A DNA stretch of 64,000 nt from Apodospora peruviana (Eukaryota; Ascomycota; Sordariomycetes; Sordariales; Lasiosphaeriaceae): positions 5,828,001 to 5,892,000 of the forward strand of contig JAUEDM010000002.1 of the NCBI GenBank assembly GCA_033439685.1. Direction: 5' to 3'. Positions within the stretch are counted from its first letter, which is position 1. Every line of letters starts with the position of its first letter. Position numbers and translations under genes: made by a program. Below the pieces are notes generated by a model, which made no database searches, had not been told where the DNA came from, and saw nothing but the letters and a program-made list of their open reading frames with translations. Of the stretch, positions 22,147-34,181 are shown in pieces.

Positions 22147-24352
22147 ATGACCAAATCACCTACCACTATCCAAACACTGAACAGTAGACAAGAACAAGCT
22201 GTACCGCGAGGCCCGAAGTTGGCGGTGGTAGTTGCGCATGTTTCTCCTAAAGATGAGAACAACAGCGGGAGGAGACTACTGGTTCTGAGGCCTGTGAGTG
22301 AGACTCTGAGTTCAACTCTTGTGGAGTACGGGGATGAGCCGAAGCTGGACCTGTCGGCACCCGGTGTGGCAAATCATATCTTCAGATCTTGGACCGCCAG
22401 GACTCGAACCCCCCATGACGATGATTCCGAGAGCCAAGCATCCACCAGCACCGTAACGATATCTCAGAGTCAAGACATTTCCAAGTCGCGCTTGGCCAGC
22501 AATAGACGGATCAGTGACAAGGTCAACACTTTCCTTTACAACATTGGCCAGCTCCTAGCCGATCATGACAAAGAATTCATCACTGAGAATCGTGGCCTTC
22601 ATCAGCGGATCGCCGCCCTCCAGCGCAACGAGCGAGACTTGCTGAAGGAAAACCAAGATCTGGCACAACAGCTTCGCACATTCCAGAAGCAGCACGATGG
22701 TCGTCGTCGGCAATGGCAGGATGAGTCTCGACAAGACAAAATGAGACTCAAGGAGCTCGAAGCGCGACTTGCCCAACAGGAAGACCTCTCACCAACTAAG
22801 CCAAACTCCTCGGAGCTTGTTGTATCTGACTCACAAATTATTGCCTGGTTTGCCGCAAGAGGAGCGGCATGGCGGTCGTGGGCTGAGCAATATGGGTATC
22901 GTGATGCAGATCGAGTTCAGTCCGGATTGCACCCCTCCCAGCAGAAAGAGCTCGCACGAGAAGTTCAAGGGTTTGTCCACCTCACCGAGACTGGTGCACT
23001 CCCTGAAATCATCTTGAAGAATACCAGCCCGAGTCAGAGCAATATAGCACATGTCCTCTTGCATGGTATGCTGGCCAACTTCATCGTGCTTGAGGCGTTT
23101 CATTCACCTTTTTGGATATTCGACGCTCTCTCCGGGGCCGGTGACCTCGGGCTAGAGAGTCCTAATGTTCCACACGCCAGCTCGATGTCACCAGTCGGGT
23201 TCCGGATGGACTTGGCCATGTGGAACAATGTCGGTGCTCTCCGAAGTGCTCGTCACCCACAAGCCATGAGTGCAGTATTGGCAAATCAGCCGGCGCTGAA
23301 TGAAAGTCGACCTGTGGCCGCTGCAGTGCCGATGCATGCCCTCACCCTTGATACAACATCGATACCCAGCCACACCAGTTTGCTGAATCTAGAGTTGCCC
23401 CTCAAGGAGCACATGAACAATCTCTACGAGTTTCTCATTAAAGGTAATGTTTCCATTGTCTTATAATCAGTCCACTGATGACCGAGCACTAACTTTCATT
23501 GCAGTTCAGAAAAAACCATCATGACGCAGACTTATGGCGCTCCCGGCTAATGAAATTGTTTTCCGAGGCCGGTGCAAGCCTTGACATGAGCAGCGCCAAA
23601 GGTGACGACCTTTGCGCACTTCTCGAGGCGCGGCACACGTACGCTAAAAAGCTAAAGGACCGGCTTCCTCGGTGGTGCCGCCCGATTTTTGCTGGAGGAC
23701 CAGGATGCTGGTGGAATTGATAAGTTAGAGCGGAGTCTGATTCACGAGCTCGACATGGCTCTCCGCTTCTCCTGCCAAATCTAGTCTCGACGGGACTCCC
23801 TCAGGTTCAGGGGCCTCGGTGACTTGGGCACCACCAAGTTCAGCTCTTCCAGCAACATCATGGAGATTTGCAAAGCCCAAGCCCCGGTCGAAGCTAATAT
23901 TTGTGATGGAAGAGAAGAGGACAGCGTTGAATCGCCGCCAGCGTACCACGACGGACACTCTGTGATCATGGTCGTTCAACCGGCCATCGAGTGCATTAAA
24001 AGGGATCAAGACGGCGCTTCAGGCTAACCCGTGAGCATCATATGGTCAAAAGTCCAAGTATTGGTCCAGTCCGAGTCACCAATCACGCACCCAAATCCAC
24101 CAACGACGGCAGCTCATGAGACAACACGAGCGCCAATACCGACATATGGGCCAGTGTGCCAATCGTCAGCACCGTCCTCGGCTACGGTATCATCGGTACA
24201 AGCAAGCACACGCACGGAAGAGAGCTGGGTCAGCACTAGAGGAGGGTGTGCCACCGAAGGTGCCACCAAAGGATACGACCGGAAAATTGGCGGCCAAGGA
24301 TATGCCGGAGTTGCGGTTTAAGGTGGCCTTGCTGGAGGTGAAGACTTCCTGA
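22147..24352 (+). pseudogene. Paralogue A of an unrecognised coiled-coil family, broken 3' half
   Basis: The first exon (22147-23443) is intact and encodes a variable N-terminus, a 'SSTLVEYGD' block, a coiled coil ('ITENRGLHQRIAALQRNERD...') and the globular core with 'IIAWFAARGAAWRSWAEQYG' and 'VQGFVHLTETGALPEIIL'. The intron (23444-23504) sits at the same place and phase as in paralogues B and C. After it the homology continues but the frame is lost: an extra A in the A6 run at 23510-23515, a second one-base shift near 23661-23665, a TAG at 23782-23784 where B has Trp, and a TAA at 24025-24027. Recognisable pieces such as 'GHSVIMVVQPAIE' persist to about 24350. It could still express a truncated protein of about 436 residues. 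Function unknown. Confidence 0.75.
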
Positions 24353-27300
24353 GTTGTCGATAGGAGACCATGAGTAAGATACAATTTGGCGGTATTCTGA
24401 TGTTTTATTTGTATTTAACCGGGAATAATGGCTGGCCATGACCGGAGAACAGAGTGGGCTTACTAACAGGCTTGTTTACAGTCACATCTACGGAATACAT
24501 GAGGTGTGGCATTTAGGGTTGACATGGGCTAGGATGGAGACCGTGTTACCGGAGGGCTTGAGGAGTATTTGTATTTGTGTACATTATTCTGAGTTCATCA
24601 TTGCAAGTATTCCGTACTATCTGTCAACCATCTCATACCCAGATACTTCCTTACTTGATCTACACCATTCATGGGTAAATAGTAACCATTGGATACCTTA
24701 CAAAACCCTGTAAGATTCCTTGTCTGTGACATGTTCTGTAATTGACTGCTGGGGCCTGGGACGGTATTCACAAGGAATCTTCCGGCTTCAACGAGACTTT
24801 TCTAGGATGGCTACCAGGAGCCCTGGAAAGTCACGACTGGGACCCTTGTAAAGTACCCGATGGCTACTATTTACCATGGAATGGTGTAGTAATCTAGATG
24901 TGTAATTACGGAATATGTACAGTACACCGAAAGCTTTGCGGTGAACATCACACCTTCACCAAGTCTGGGTGCCTTTTCCCCCGTGCCCTTCCAGCCCCCT
25001 CGGGTCGCCGCAAGTTCCCGACTTGCATTACCAGAACACGAAGGGACATTTTATGCAGGCCAGGAGTCTGGATGCTCACAGTGTAAGGGTTTGACTCCGC
25101 TTTGAGTCACCAATTGCTGCCGTCTGGCGACGGACCCAGTCATATGACCACCCTGCTCAACACCTGAGGTGTTCTCAATCGGCGACGACCTTTTGGCGCG
25201 TAAAGCTGACGTCTTATTGATATACGTCTGGTCATATTGTTCTCATAGCTTTCCTGGTCTGATTCATATACCTTCTGGGGACATGAAGGCCTATTTAGGC
25301 ATATGCCCTTGTCCTTGACCGCGCTGGCCTCGGGCCTGAAAAGTTCAGTTGAATCCTCTATCCTGGTATTTTATACTGTAACGCCATGGATACTATGTGT
25401 ATATTCGTGCTCAAATGAACTGCACAACGTGCAACTTCTTCTACTGTCCCCGTTAAACGTCTTCTTGAGCATCAATATCATCTTGTCAGGTCTCCCGGCA
25501 GAGTGGTGCTGGCGCGTCGGACGCACACCATCGTCGGACCTGCATAATCACGGATTAGGACACAAGAAATTGGGGTTTGCCATCAAGAATGACCAAGGAG
25601 GATATCGCGGGATGATCAACATGCATACAGGGAATTACAAATTACAAATTCCGTCGTGTTGGTCCGGCCACCCTCTTGCTGTCCACTTCTCACCGCCTCT
25701 ACAGTTGACAGAAGCGCCTCCAGTCACTGTGAAGAGGAGTTCCGAAGGGAAGTTCTAAAGGGCTGGCTGAGCCCGGAATCCCGCCCATAAGAAATGGATA
25801 CTATGCCGCAGTACCTGTGATTACCGACAGGTTTCACTGTACAGGATGCACGGTGTCTCGCAAGAATGAATGCTTGAATTATTGACAACTTCCAGACTCG
25901 AGGCCCCATTCCACCTATGGTCAAGAAAGGCAAGACACATGCATGATAAGAGAGAAATTATGAAAGCGGAGAAATCAATGAACGGGCTGTTGGATAGGTC
26001 AGCCACCACAACCTCGAGACCCAATAGCAACTTGAAGGTGGTGGTGGCACTGTGAAAACCTGTGCTTGACGACATTCTGTACAGTGCGCGTCTGTTTCTC
26101 TTCTTTTCGTCCGAGAGGAGACGCGACCAACTCACTCTCTCTCACCACTCAGCCCGTAAATGACCCCCAACACCAGCACAACAATAAGACCTGAGTCCGG
26201 GTGTCCTAACCGTGCTGTGTAACTGTGCTTTGTGTCCTTACCGATGACCCCGTAGGGATAGGGTCTACAGGCGAGAGAGAGGTGACAGTGTGGTGCGGGT
26301 TGTTGCTGTCACACCCTTTTTGGGCGACATATTATCTCCCCGACGCCACCGACTCAGGCATCCGTTAATCTTGCATAAAATACACAAATATGATCATTGT
26401 TCATCACTCAAGTGAGGTCATCACCATGTCTACGCGGATAATCATTATACCACTATCTGTCATGGTAGTCGTGTAAAATGCCAAGGAACAAAAGGTACAG
26501 GAGCTATGGGAACACAGAAACAGACCGTTGGCCCATCTGCCGAGCAAATAGGAACAACAGGTTAATGTTCATGGTCGCACTCAACGTTGAATCCTTGTGG
26601 CCCAGTGCATCAATATGAGCCGGATGATTGATTGGTTGCTGGGCCGGCTTCCTGCAGCCCGTTACCAGACTGTCGGGACAAGACAGTGTGCAGGCGGTTG
26701 ACACTCAGTCCGTTGGCCCTTGGAGAAAAACCTTCCCAGAGGCACGTTGCCTTCTCCCAGCTCTGGGCTGGTTTCCGGTATGTTCGTCTCCCCCAACCTC
26801 CACTGCATGCTTGACGGCTGTCCTGTGGTCAGCAACGACCTTCTTGAGAGACCAGAACGTCAAAACTGGGGAGACCCTCTTTTCGCTCCCCTTCTTCTGC
26901 TGCACCCTTTTTCGCTCAACACCGACCATGATCCAGTGATCCAGTCATTCAGAGTTCCTACAGTCTAATATTCCCACCGAATGGCTAATCATCTCATGTC
27001 ATGCTCTGGCCTCGCACTTGGGCCAGGAGGCCAGGACCCGGCGGCCGAGTGTCGTGGCCATCACTTGTGGGGTGATGGGTGATACCGCCGACAGGTGGCC
27101 AGCCAGACAACTAGGGCTGCATAGAATCTGCACTGTGCCATGCGAAGACTCTTCGATGTCATCGTAGAAAGATATCCGGGTGTAGACGGGTCTCACTGGC
27201 AGCCGACCTTGGCGGATGGCAAGTCGCCACAAGGCATTATCTCTTGCCTACGGAGCCAGATGCAGGTTCGGCTCATGGCGAACGGCGTTTGACCGCAGTT

Positions 27301-27740
27301 CCAGGGGGAATTCCTGCAAAAGCTGGATTCTGCGAGCTTGCAGGCTGCGGGAGATTGACTGTGGCTGGCCACTGAGAAGGGGATGATCGGCTCCATTGGC
27401 GGCTGCACTTGCATCTGTCTTGTCTTCCGGGTCCCCAGAGCACACCTTTCACAAGTCTCGGCCTGTCCACCTGAGAGCAGCGCCCGGCACACTGATGATT
27501 TTTACCCCTAGTCCTTCACGGCGCTTCACCGCATAAAGGAGACTCGAAGCCCGTCTCATCTCGCGCCTTTGACCTGCTCAATTTTCTATCAATAACGCAA
27601 AGGAGCTCAGCATCTCGTTTCAAAACCTAAGTTAAGACCATCCGGCGCTTCTGAGCGCTTCCAGCACTTACCCCTATTTTCCAGTCCAGAGTTCGCGCCA
27701 AAGCCCTTGTCCACCGCCGCAGCCCGAGTGGTTTGCAAAC
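24353..27740. other. 3.4 kb intergenic stretch between paralogues A and B
   Basis: I see no gene here. The longest frame, 151 codons at 25303, lacks motifs and a splice pattern and is probably chance. The last 200 bp before 27741 are presumably the promoter and leader of paralogue B. Confidence 0.45.
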
Positions 27741-30285
27741 ATGGGTGGTTTCAACACAGTCACTTCTCCCACCGCCGCCCTGGCGGCGGCTGTACTCTCG
27801 CCCATTTCGATCGAGACCCGCAGAGAAGCCTCCATGGGCTTCCGGAGACCAGGAGACATCGAAGATGCAACCCCCACGAACGCGAAAGCCAGCAAGAGCA
27901 CCGACGCCATTGTCATCCTGCCCCTGACTCCACACCCAGCCTCCATTCTGTCTCCGTCCCGGGACGACCCCGAAACGCCAAGCTCCACACTTGTAGAGTT
28001 TGGTGATCTCGGGAAGGACCATCCGCAGGCCCCTTCGGCGGCCGAGCTGGCCGAGAATGTTTACCGGTCGTACAGCCGGGCTCAGGCTCAGGCTGAGGTC
28101 CAGCAACTGGAGCAGCAGCCCGAACGCCCGGAATCCCGAACAACAAACCGTAGTCAAAGCCAGGCGAGCCAGCAGCGCAAAGGACGCGATGATGGCAAAG
28201 ACAAAGTCCGCGCCGACACACCCATCGTCGGGCCGAGAAACAGATCACAGTCCGCAAGTCGACGTGGGCTGCCCGACAACCTCAAGGAGGCCGCCGCCGC
28301 CGTCGCCCGGGTCAATGGCAACGAAAAGGCTGCCCTCCTTCAGGAGCGAGAGCTCGCCAACAGCAAGGTCAACCGGTTCCTCCACCAAATGGCCCAGCAG
28401 GACCCCCCCAACGCCGAGAAGGAGCTCCTCCAGGAGAACCGCAGCCTGTACCAGCGCATCTCGACTCTTCAACGCATCGAGCGGGAGATGCTGGCCGAGA
28501 ATCAGGACCTGATGCGCCAGTATCAGGCCCTGCGGCAGCACCACGACATTCGGAGGCGGCAGTGGCGAGACGACTACCGCCTGAGGGAGAAGGCGTTCGC
28601 AACCCGTCTCCAGCAGCTCAAGGAGCAGATCGCACAGCAGGAAACACAGATGCTGCAGATGTCGAGGACGCACACCAAAAAGATTGCTCCGCTGCTGTCA
28701 GACATGGACATCGTCAAGTGGTTTGCCGACAAAGACGCTGCGTGGTACGGCTGGGCGAAGGACAACGCCTTCCACGACTCCAGCCAGCTGTTGAGCAAGT
28801 TGCACCCACTCCAGTTGGAGGAGCTCTGCGAAGGCGTCAAGGACTTTGTCAAGCTCACCGCAGACGGCAGACTGCCAGATGAAATTCTGGCGGGCGGCAC
28901 CGAAATGGTGCCAACGCTGCTACACGGAATGGTGACCAACTTCATCTGTAATGAGGCCCTGGCCTCCCCATTCTGGGTATTTTCCGCCATCGGCGTCAAC
29001 GCCCTCGAGAGCCCGAGCGTGGCGGCCCAGACATCCAACTCGCCCGTGGGTTTCCGGATGGATCTAGCCATGTTCAGCGACATCGCGCCGATGCGATCTG
29101 CTGCTTGCGCGCATACTCCGGGCAGCCCGCTGTTCCCGCCGCCGCTTATCACGAGCCTCATTCCGCCTCTGGGCATCAACACGAAGATGGTGTCGATGGG
29201 TCTGCCGATGAGGCCCGAGATGGAGAACATGTACCACATGTTGGCACAGGGTATGTCACTTATCTCTCATCCTACGACGCGCTGCACGAATTTGAAGACT
29301 TACTAACATTTCTTCTTCAATGGCAATAGCACGAAAGGACGACTCGGAAGTCACAGTTCACCATTGGCGTGCCCAGATGATGCGTCTCCTAGCCGAGTCG
29401 GGCATCGCTATCCGCGACCCCAAGGACGACCCGTCGCGGCACAGCTCCAAGAACGAAGCCGCTCGTCTCCTCATCGAAACCCGCCAGAACTACGCCCACA
29501 AGCTCCGCGAACGCTTCCTCGGCGGCGCCGCGCGCTACCTGCTCAAGGACCAAACCGCGGCCGGCATCGAGAAGCTCGAGCGCCGGCTGACCGAGCAGAT
29601 CGACGACGCCTTGCGTTTCGGCTGCCAGGTGTGGTCGCGGCCGACGCCGCTCCGCTTACAAGGCTGGCCCGAGCTTGGCGCGCGTGAGTTCCGCTCGACC
29701 AGCCAGATCGTGGAGCTGTGCCACGCCCAAGCTCCGCCGCAAAACAAGGCTGAGGCGCTGCTCGACCCCGAGACGCCGCCTCCCGGGTACTACGACGGCC
29801 GATCGGTGCTGATGGTCGTGCAGCCCGCCATCGAGGCCGTCGGGCTCGAGGACAACGACGACCATCTGAATCCAGAAGACGGACCAAAAGTCTGGATCAA
29901 AGCGCGCGTGGTCGTGTCTGTCACCGAACCTACTTCCGCACCGACCAATGATACGGAAACGCCCGCGGTACCGGCACCAGATTATGAAAAAGTCGAAGGG
30001 CAGTCTGGCAGGAGAGGCCAGGCTGAGCCGTTGCCGTCAAAGATCTTGCTCAAGGTCGTCACGCCGTCCCAGACGACCAACTCGCCTAATCAAGTAGCGA
30101 GAGCGTCGCCCATCACGGCGGTTCAGCAGAGCCACCAGGGCAAGAATTTGCACGAGGAAAAGCCGGTCAGGGCAATGGAGCTGCTCGCGTCGTCCGCGTT
30201 CAACCCGTTCCCGAGCGATCCACCCAAGATTGCGCTGACTGCACCGACGCCGCCGACAGAGCGGGCTCCCAGAGCTGCATTTTGA
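27741..30285 (+). CDS. Paralogue B of an unrecognised coiled-coil family (intact)
   Basis: Exons 27741-29250 and 29330-30285 with a 79-nt phase-1 intron that has a textbook TACTAAC branch point; 821 residues. Order: Ala/Ser/Pro-rich N-terminus; 'SSTLVEFGD' (about residue 80); Gln-rich stretch; 'KVNRFLHQMAQ' leading into a long coiled coil ('LLQENRSLYQRISTLQRIER' onward, residues about 230-310); core domain with 'IVKWFADKDAAWYGWAKDN', 'LCEGVKDFVKLTADGRLPDE', 'SPVGFRMDLAMF'; after the intron 'HWRAQMMRLLAE', 'YAHKLRERFLGGAARYLL', 'GIEKLERRL' and 'DGRSVLMVVQPAIEAVG'; disordered tail. No enzyme, membrane or DNA-binding motif is recognised. B is the longest and best-preserved of the three local copies. 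Confidence 0.8.
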
Positions 30286-32276
30286 GATTGTTAAACTTAA
30301 TGTGATCTTTTCCATTTTACTGGTATTTGTCTGGCAAGGAGTTGAAAGAGTCACTGCTTCTATTTTTGTGGCGAGTTGTGAATGTACGAGTCTTGTTGAA
30401 AACAACGGTCTTTTCTGGGCTGAAATTACTATCGACGAGATTCGGAATTTGGCCTTTTTTTTCTTTTTTTGAGTTATTGTGTGTCTCGATTGTTCGTTTT
30501 TTTTTGGTTTCAAGGCTTTTTAAGCGAGATAATTTGACTGCACGCCAATTAGCGACGGAAAGGGGTGGATGGAGATCTGGATGTTCAGAGAGCCCATGTC
30601 CACGAGGTGCCAATTGTGATTGCTAGAACCTATTTCTGTCACTATCTCTCTCTTTGTTGTTTCTGTGTCATATTGGCTTCAGCGTAATAGTTAGCAAACT
30701 AACTAGTCCTATTTTTGCACAAATCTGGTTCAAGTATTCGTCATGGTGGTATTGTGGATGCGCTCGTTCTTCAGCCTCGTGATTCTAACCGCGGCGACTC
30801 AATCTCAAACTTGAAGAAGTCACAAATTCTTGCATTTGATCATCCCTGAAACATCTGTTTTTAGATCTAGTTGACTGGCGGACGCCTGTTCAGCCCAAGC
30901 AAGAAAAGCCAGTGAACGGCGTTGAGCAAATAACACGCTCGAACTTGCGATACATTGATAACAAGCATCTCAACCGCCGTGAACTGTTTATTTTGAGCAA
31001 CTGAGGGAATTGCAACTGCATTTATTGAGCCGAGCTGAGGTTATGTAGCGCTTCAAACGCCAACTCGTGTGTATGTCTTGTGATGAGGTTGTATTTTTGG
31101 ACGGAGTAGGTTGGTGAAAACACCAGATAATATCCTGCTGGCACAGGCTGATTGGATCTTGTTGGCGATCCTGCATGCTAATGGCTACCAAGTTCCGTCC
31201 CCTTCTGTCGTTTAAAACTGCGATAGCATGGGATAGGATGCGTCAAATCTGTCCGTGCCAGTCTATAGCAGAAACCTACTGCTGTTGGCAACCTTGAGAT
31301 ATCTCGAAGGCACTCACTAAGTACGTTCTCAATGTTGTTTGTTGGTTTGTTTGCGGCGTAGTCTGAAGTAAAAACATGCTTAATTGCTTTACAGAAGTCA
31401 GGCTGGGGCACGGCGTTTGAGATGGTCTGCCTCCACTGATGAGATCATGGTGTGTCGGTACCTACATCCAGGCATCTGCTGCGAACCCGTCATTGGCCAA
31501 CGGTGCGTTCAGGTGCTTGGTCACAGAGGCACAGAGGATCTTGGGCGGCTCGCCGATGGCCCAACTGCATGATCGCCTTCACATGCTTTCATGCCTTGAT
31601 TGGCCCACGAACAACCACAAGTTACCGAGAAAAGCTACACCCGTACTCCGCGACGCCCAAGACAAGGGTAATTAGCAGTGGCTTTGGGCGGTGGTTGAAG
31701 CAAAGACACCACTGGAGAAGATAACTTTTTTGAAATTGACCCTCGCCGTAGCTGTTGCTATTTCCAGGCAAATGCAATCTTGCTTGCTGGGGAAACTGCT
31801 TTGTCTTGCCATCTTGACTCGCTCGACAGGCTCTGCGGCGCTTGAATCCTTTTAGCAGCCTCTAGGAGTCTGGTAAACAGCCGCTCAAAGGATTCCAATG
31901 CACCGGGTCCGGAGGACTGCCCCGGCAAGCCTCAGCGCGACCGGCTTCACTTCACCAGCGCCAATTCCAGCCACCATTGTCACTCTCCCTTGCACCTTCT
32001 GGTCTCTCAAACACGGGAATTTTGTTTCGGTTAAGTAGGTCGCGACCCGGCCTCTGTCCTGGCCCATCCTTCTCAGTTTCCCAAGCTTCTTTCGACATCA
32101 TCTCAATCTCTATACGGGCCGGTCCCATTCCCCTTCAAGACTTGAGATTCATCATCTTTGCTTTGAAGCCATTCACTCCTTGACTTCACCCACTTCCTTA
32201 CATTTGTACAATACTTTATCTTTGTGACTGGATCACACTCTTCTAATTATCCCAACCGATACTTCCCGTCGCAATC
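30286..32276. other. Intergenic stretch between paralogues B and C
   Basis: About 2 kb with no supported gene. It contains T-rich 3' sequence of B (near 30450-30510) and the pyrimidine-rich leader of C (32160-32276). Confidence 0.45.
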
Positions 32277-34181
32277 ATGGTCGCTTCTTCGAGCTGGTCA
32301 TCGCCCTCTGCCGGCAGAGGCGAGGACTCCGTGACCCCGAGGGGCAGCGGCGTCCGGGGCTGGACTCTCGTGGTGTCTCCAAGCGCCATCGTTCCTCCTC
32401 CTTCCCCACGAGGACAAAACCGGCACCCTACCAGCTCGAAGAACAAAACTGTCCTCGTGGACAGCGATGCCAGCGACAGGGCGAGCAGGCTGGTACTGCT
32501 ACCCCGGAATAATACTAATCGTATTTCGATGACTCCCGGCAACCGGGAAATCGTTTTGGAGAACATGCGTCTCTACCAACGCATTGCTGCAATGCAGCGC
32601 AAGGAGAAGTCTTTGCACAAGATCAATCAGGATCTGGCCACTTACATGGCGTCGTTGAAGCAGGAAGACGACGCCTGTCAGCGGGCCTGGGAGGAAGAGG
32701 TTCGAGACATGGAGTTGGCCTTTGAGGCCAAGCTCAAGGAGCTCGAACAGATTGCCGCGCAGCAAAAGAAGCGGCTCAAGGAGATGGCTGCCGCGCTCGA
32801 CAAGAAGAGACTCGAAAAGATGGCAGCTGCGCAGCAGAAGAAGCCAGCACCTAAGCCAGCACCTTCGCCTCCACCTTTGTCAGCGTCTCCATCAGCACCT
32901 CCCACCGCACCATTGCCATCACTACCGCTGTCACCACCACCACGGTACGAAGACCCAGCTTTGGTCACCGACTCGGACATCGAAGCATGGTTGACCACCA
33001 GAGGCAGCAGCTGGTTCGAATGGGCCGACGACTACGCGCACCGAGACGGCTCCGACAGAATCACCAAGCTCGACATGATCCAGCAGCACGAACTCTGCAG
33101 GAGAATCAAGTCCTTTGTCCACCTGACCGAAGATGGCAAGCTACCGCCGGAGCTTTTGGCCAGGCGGGGGAGGATCAACACAGCGCAGATACTCCTCGAC
33201 GGGATGCTGGCGCACTTCGTGGTGAAGGAAGCGTTCGTCTCACCGCTTTGGGTGTTTGCCGCGCTTTCGGTAAATCGAGCCGAGCTTGTCAGCCCGGATA
33301 GCTCGCCGGTTTCACCGTTCTCGCGAGTCCCACCGGGGTCGCCATCGTCGTCCAGTATGCCTGGCTTGACGTGTCTTTCCTATGAAGAGGGTCTTCCGTC
33401 CATGCGCGACATGGGCAAGCTACAGGACCTCTTCGTCAGGGGTAAGTGTCTTTTCTCCTATCAATCGACACATCAATGTTATCAGCAGACTACTAACATG
33501 GCCCTTATAACAGCTCAACAAGACCACGGCGGTGCCGAAGTACACACATGGCGCACCCAACTGATGCGCATCCTCACCGACGGCGGCCTCAGCCATGACC
33601 CGAACAACCTCCCAACATCCAAAAACATGCGCCGCCTCGTCCGCGCCCGCCGAGAATACGCTCGCAAGCTGAAGGAAGAGTTCCTTAGCGGGCCCGCCCG
33701 ACTGCTTCTCCAGGACCAGGACGCAGCCGGCATCGAACGACTCGAATGGAGGCTCGTCAACGAGCTGGACATGGCGCTTCGACTGTCCGCCCAGCTGTGG
33801 TCCTCGCAGTCGTCTTCTCCACGAATGCGAGGTCTGGGGGATCTTAAAGCGGGTAGTACCTACCCTTTTTCAACACACACCGGTGGCGGGACCATGATGA
33901 TAGACCTGTGTCAGGCGCAGCAGATGGAGTTTACTGTCAGGGGATATGATGACAGACGCTCGATTATCGCGGTCCTGAGGCCTGAGATCAGGGCAAGAGG
34001 TATTGGCGACTTTGACACCATCGCTCATAGCAGTGCTGGCCTTGACAAGAGGGTCTGGACGAACGCCCAGGTGTTTGTGTCGCCGAGGTCTGTGGTAGCA
34101 GCAGCACCACCCAGGGGCTCTACGAGATCAAGGCCTACATCGAGTGAGGAGAGTCGCGCTGGTACGACTGGACACGGATGA
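32277..34181 (+). CDS. Paralogue C of an unrecognised coiled-coil family (intact)
   Basis: Exons 32277-33441 and 33514-34181; 610 residues. The 72-nt intron (GTAAGT...TAACAG with a TACTAAC branch point) is in the same place and phase as in A and B, but it contains no stop and is a multiple of three, so retaining it would give a 634-residue variant. The N-terminus is short; the coiled coil starts 'VLENMRLYQRIAAMQRKEK' and runs through Lys/Glu/Ala heptads to a Pro-rich linker (about residues 200-225). The core repeats the family pattern: 'DIEAWLTTRGSSWFEWADDY', 'RRIKSFVHLTEDGKLPPELL', then 'HTWRTQLMRILTD', 'YARKLKEEFLSGPARLLLQD' and 'GIERLEWRLVNELDMALR'. Function unknown. Confidence 0.8.
   Translation: MVASSSWSSPSAGRGEDSVTPRGSGVRGWTLVVSPSAIVPPPSPRGQNRHPTSSKNKTVLVDSDASDRASRLVLLPRNNTNRISMTPGNREIVLENMRLYQRIAAMQRKEKSLHKINQDLATYMASLKQEDDACQRAWEEEVRDMELAFEAKLKELEQIAAQQKKRLKEMAAALDKKRLEKMAAAQQKKPAPKPAPSPPPLSASPSAPPTAPLPSLPLSPPPRYEDPALVTDSDIEAWLTTRGSSWFEWADDYAHRDGSDRITKLDMIQQHELCRRIKSFVHLTEDGKLPPELLARRGRINTAQILLDGMLAHFVVKEAFVSPLWVFAALSVNRAELVSPDSSPVSPFSRVPPGSPSSSSMPGLTCLSYEEGLPSMRDMGKLQDLFVRGKCLFSYQSTHQCYQQTTNMALITAQQDHGGAEVHTWRTQLMRILTDGGLSHDPNNLPTSKNMRRLVRARREYARKLKEEFLSGPARLLLQDQDAAGIERLEWRLVNELDMALRLSAQLWSSQSSSPRMRGLGDLKAGSTYPFSTHTGGGTMMIDLCQAQQMEFTVRGYDDRRSIIAVLRPEIRARGIGDFDTIAHSSAGLDKRVWTNAQVFVSPRSVVAAAPPRGSTRSRPTSSEESRAGTTGHG

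Noticed and set aside
22388..22420. Sequence resembling a tRNA T arm (GGACTCGAACCCCCC)
   Set aside because: No acceptor, D or anticodon arm around it; it lies inside the intact exon of paralogue A.
25303..25758. 151-codon frame with a hydrophobic first half
   Set aside because: Lies in the gap between paralogues A and B, has no recognisable domain and no convincing leader; treated as chance.
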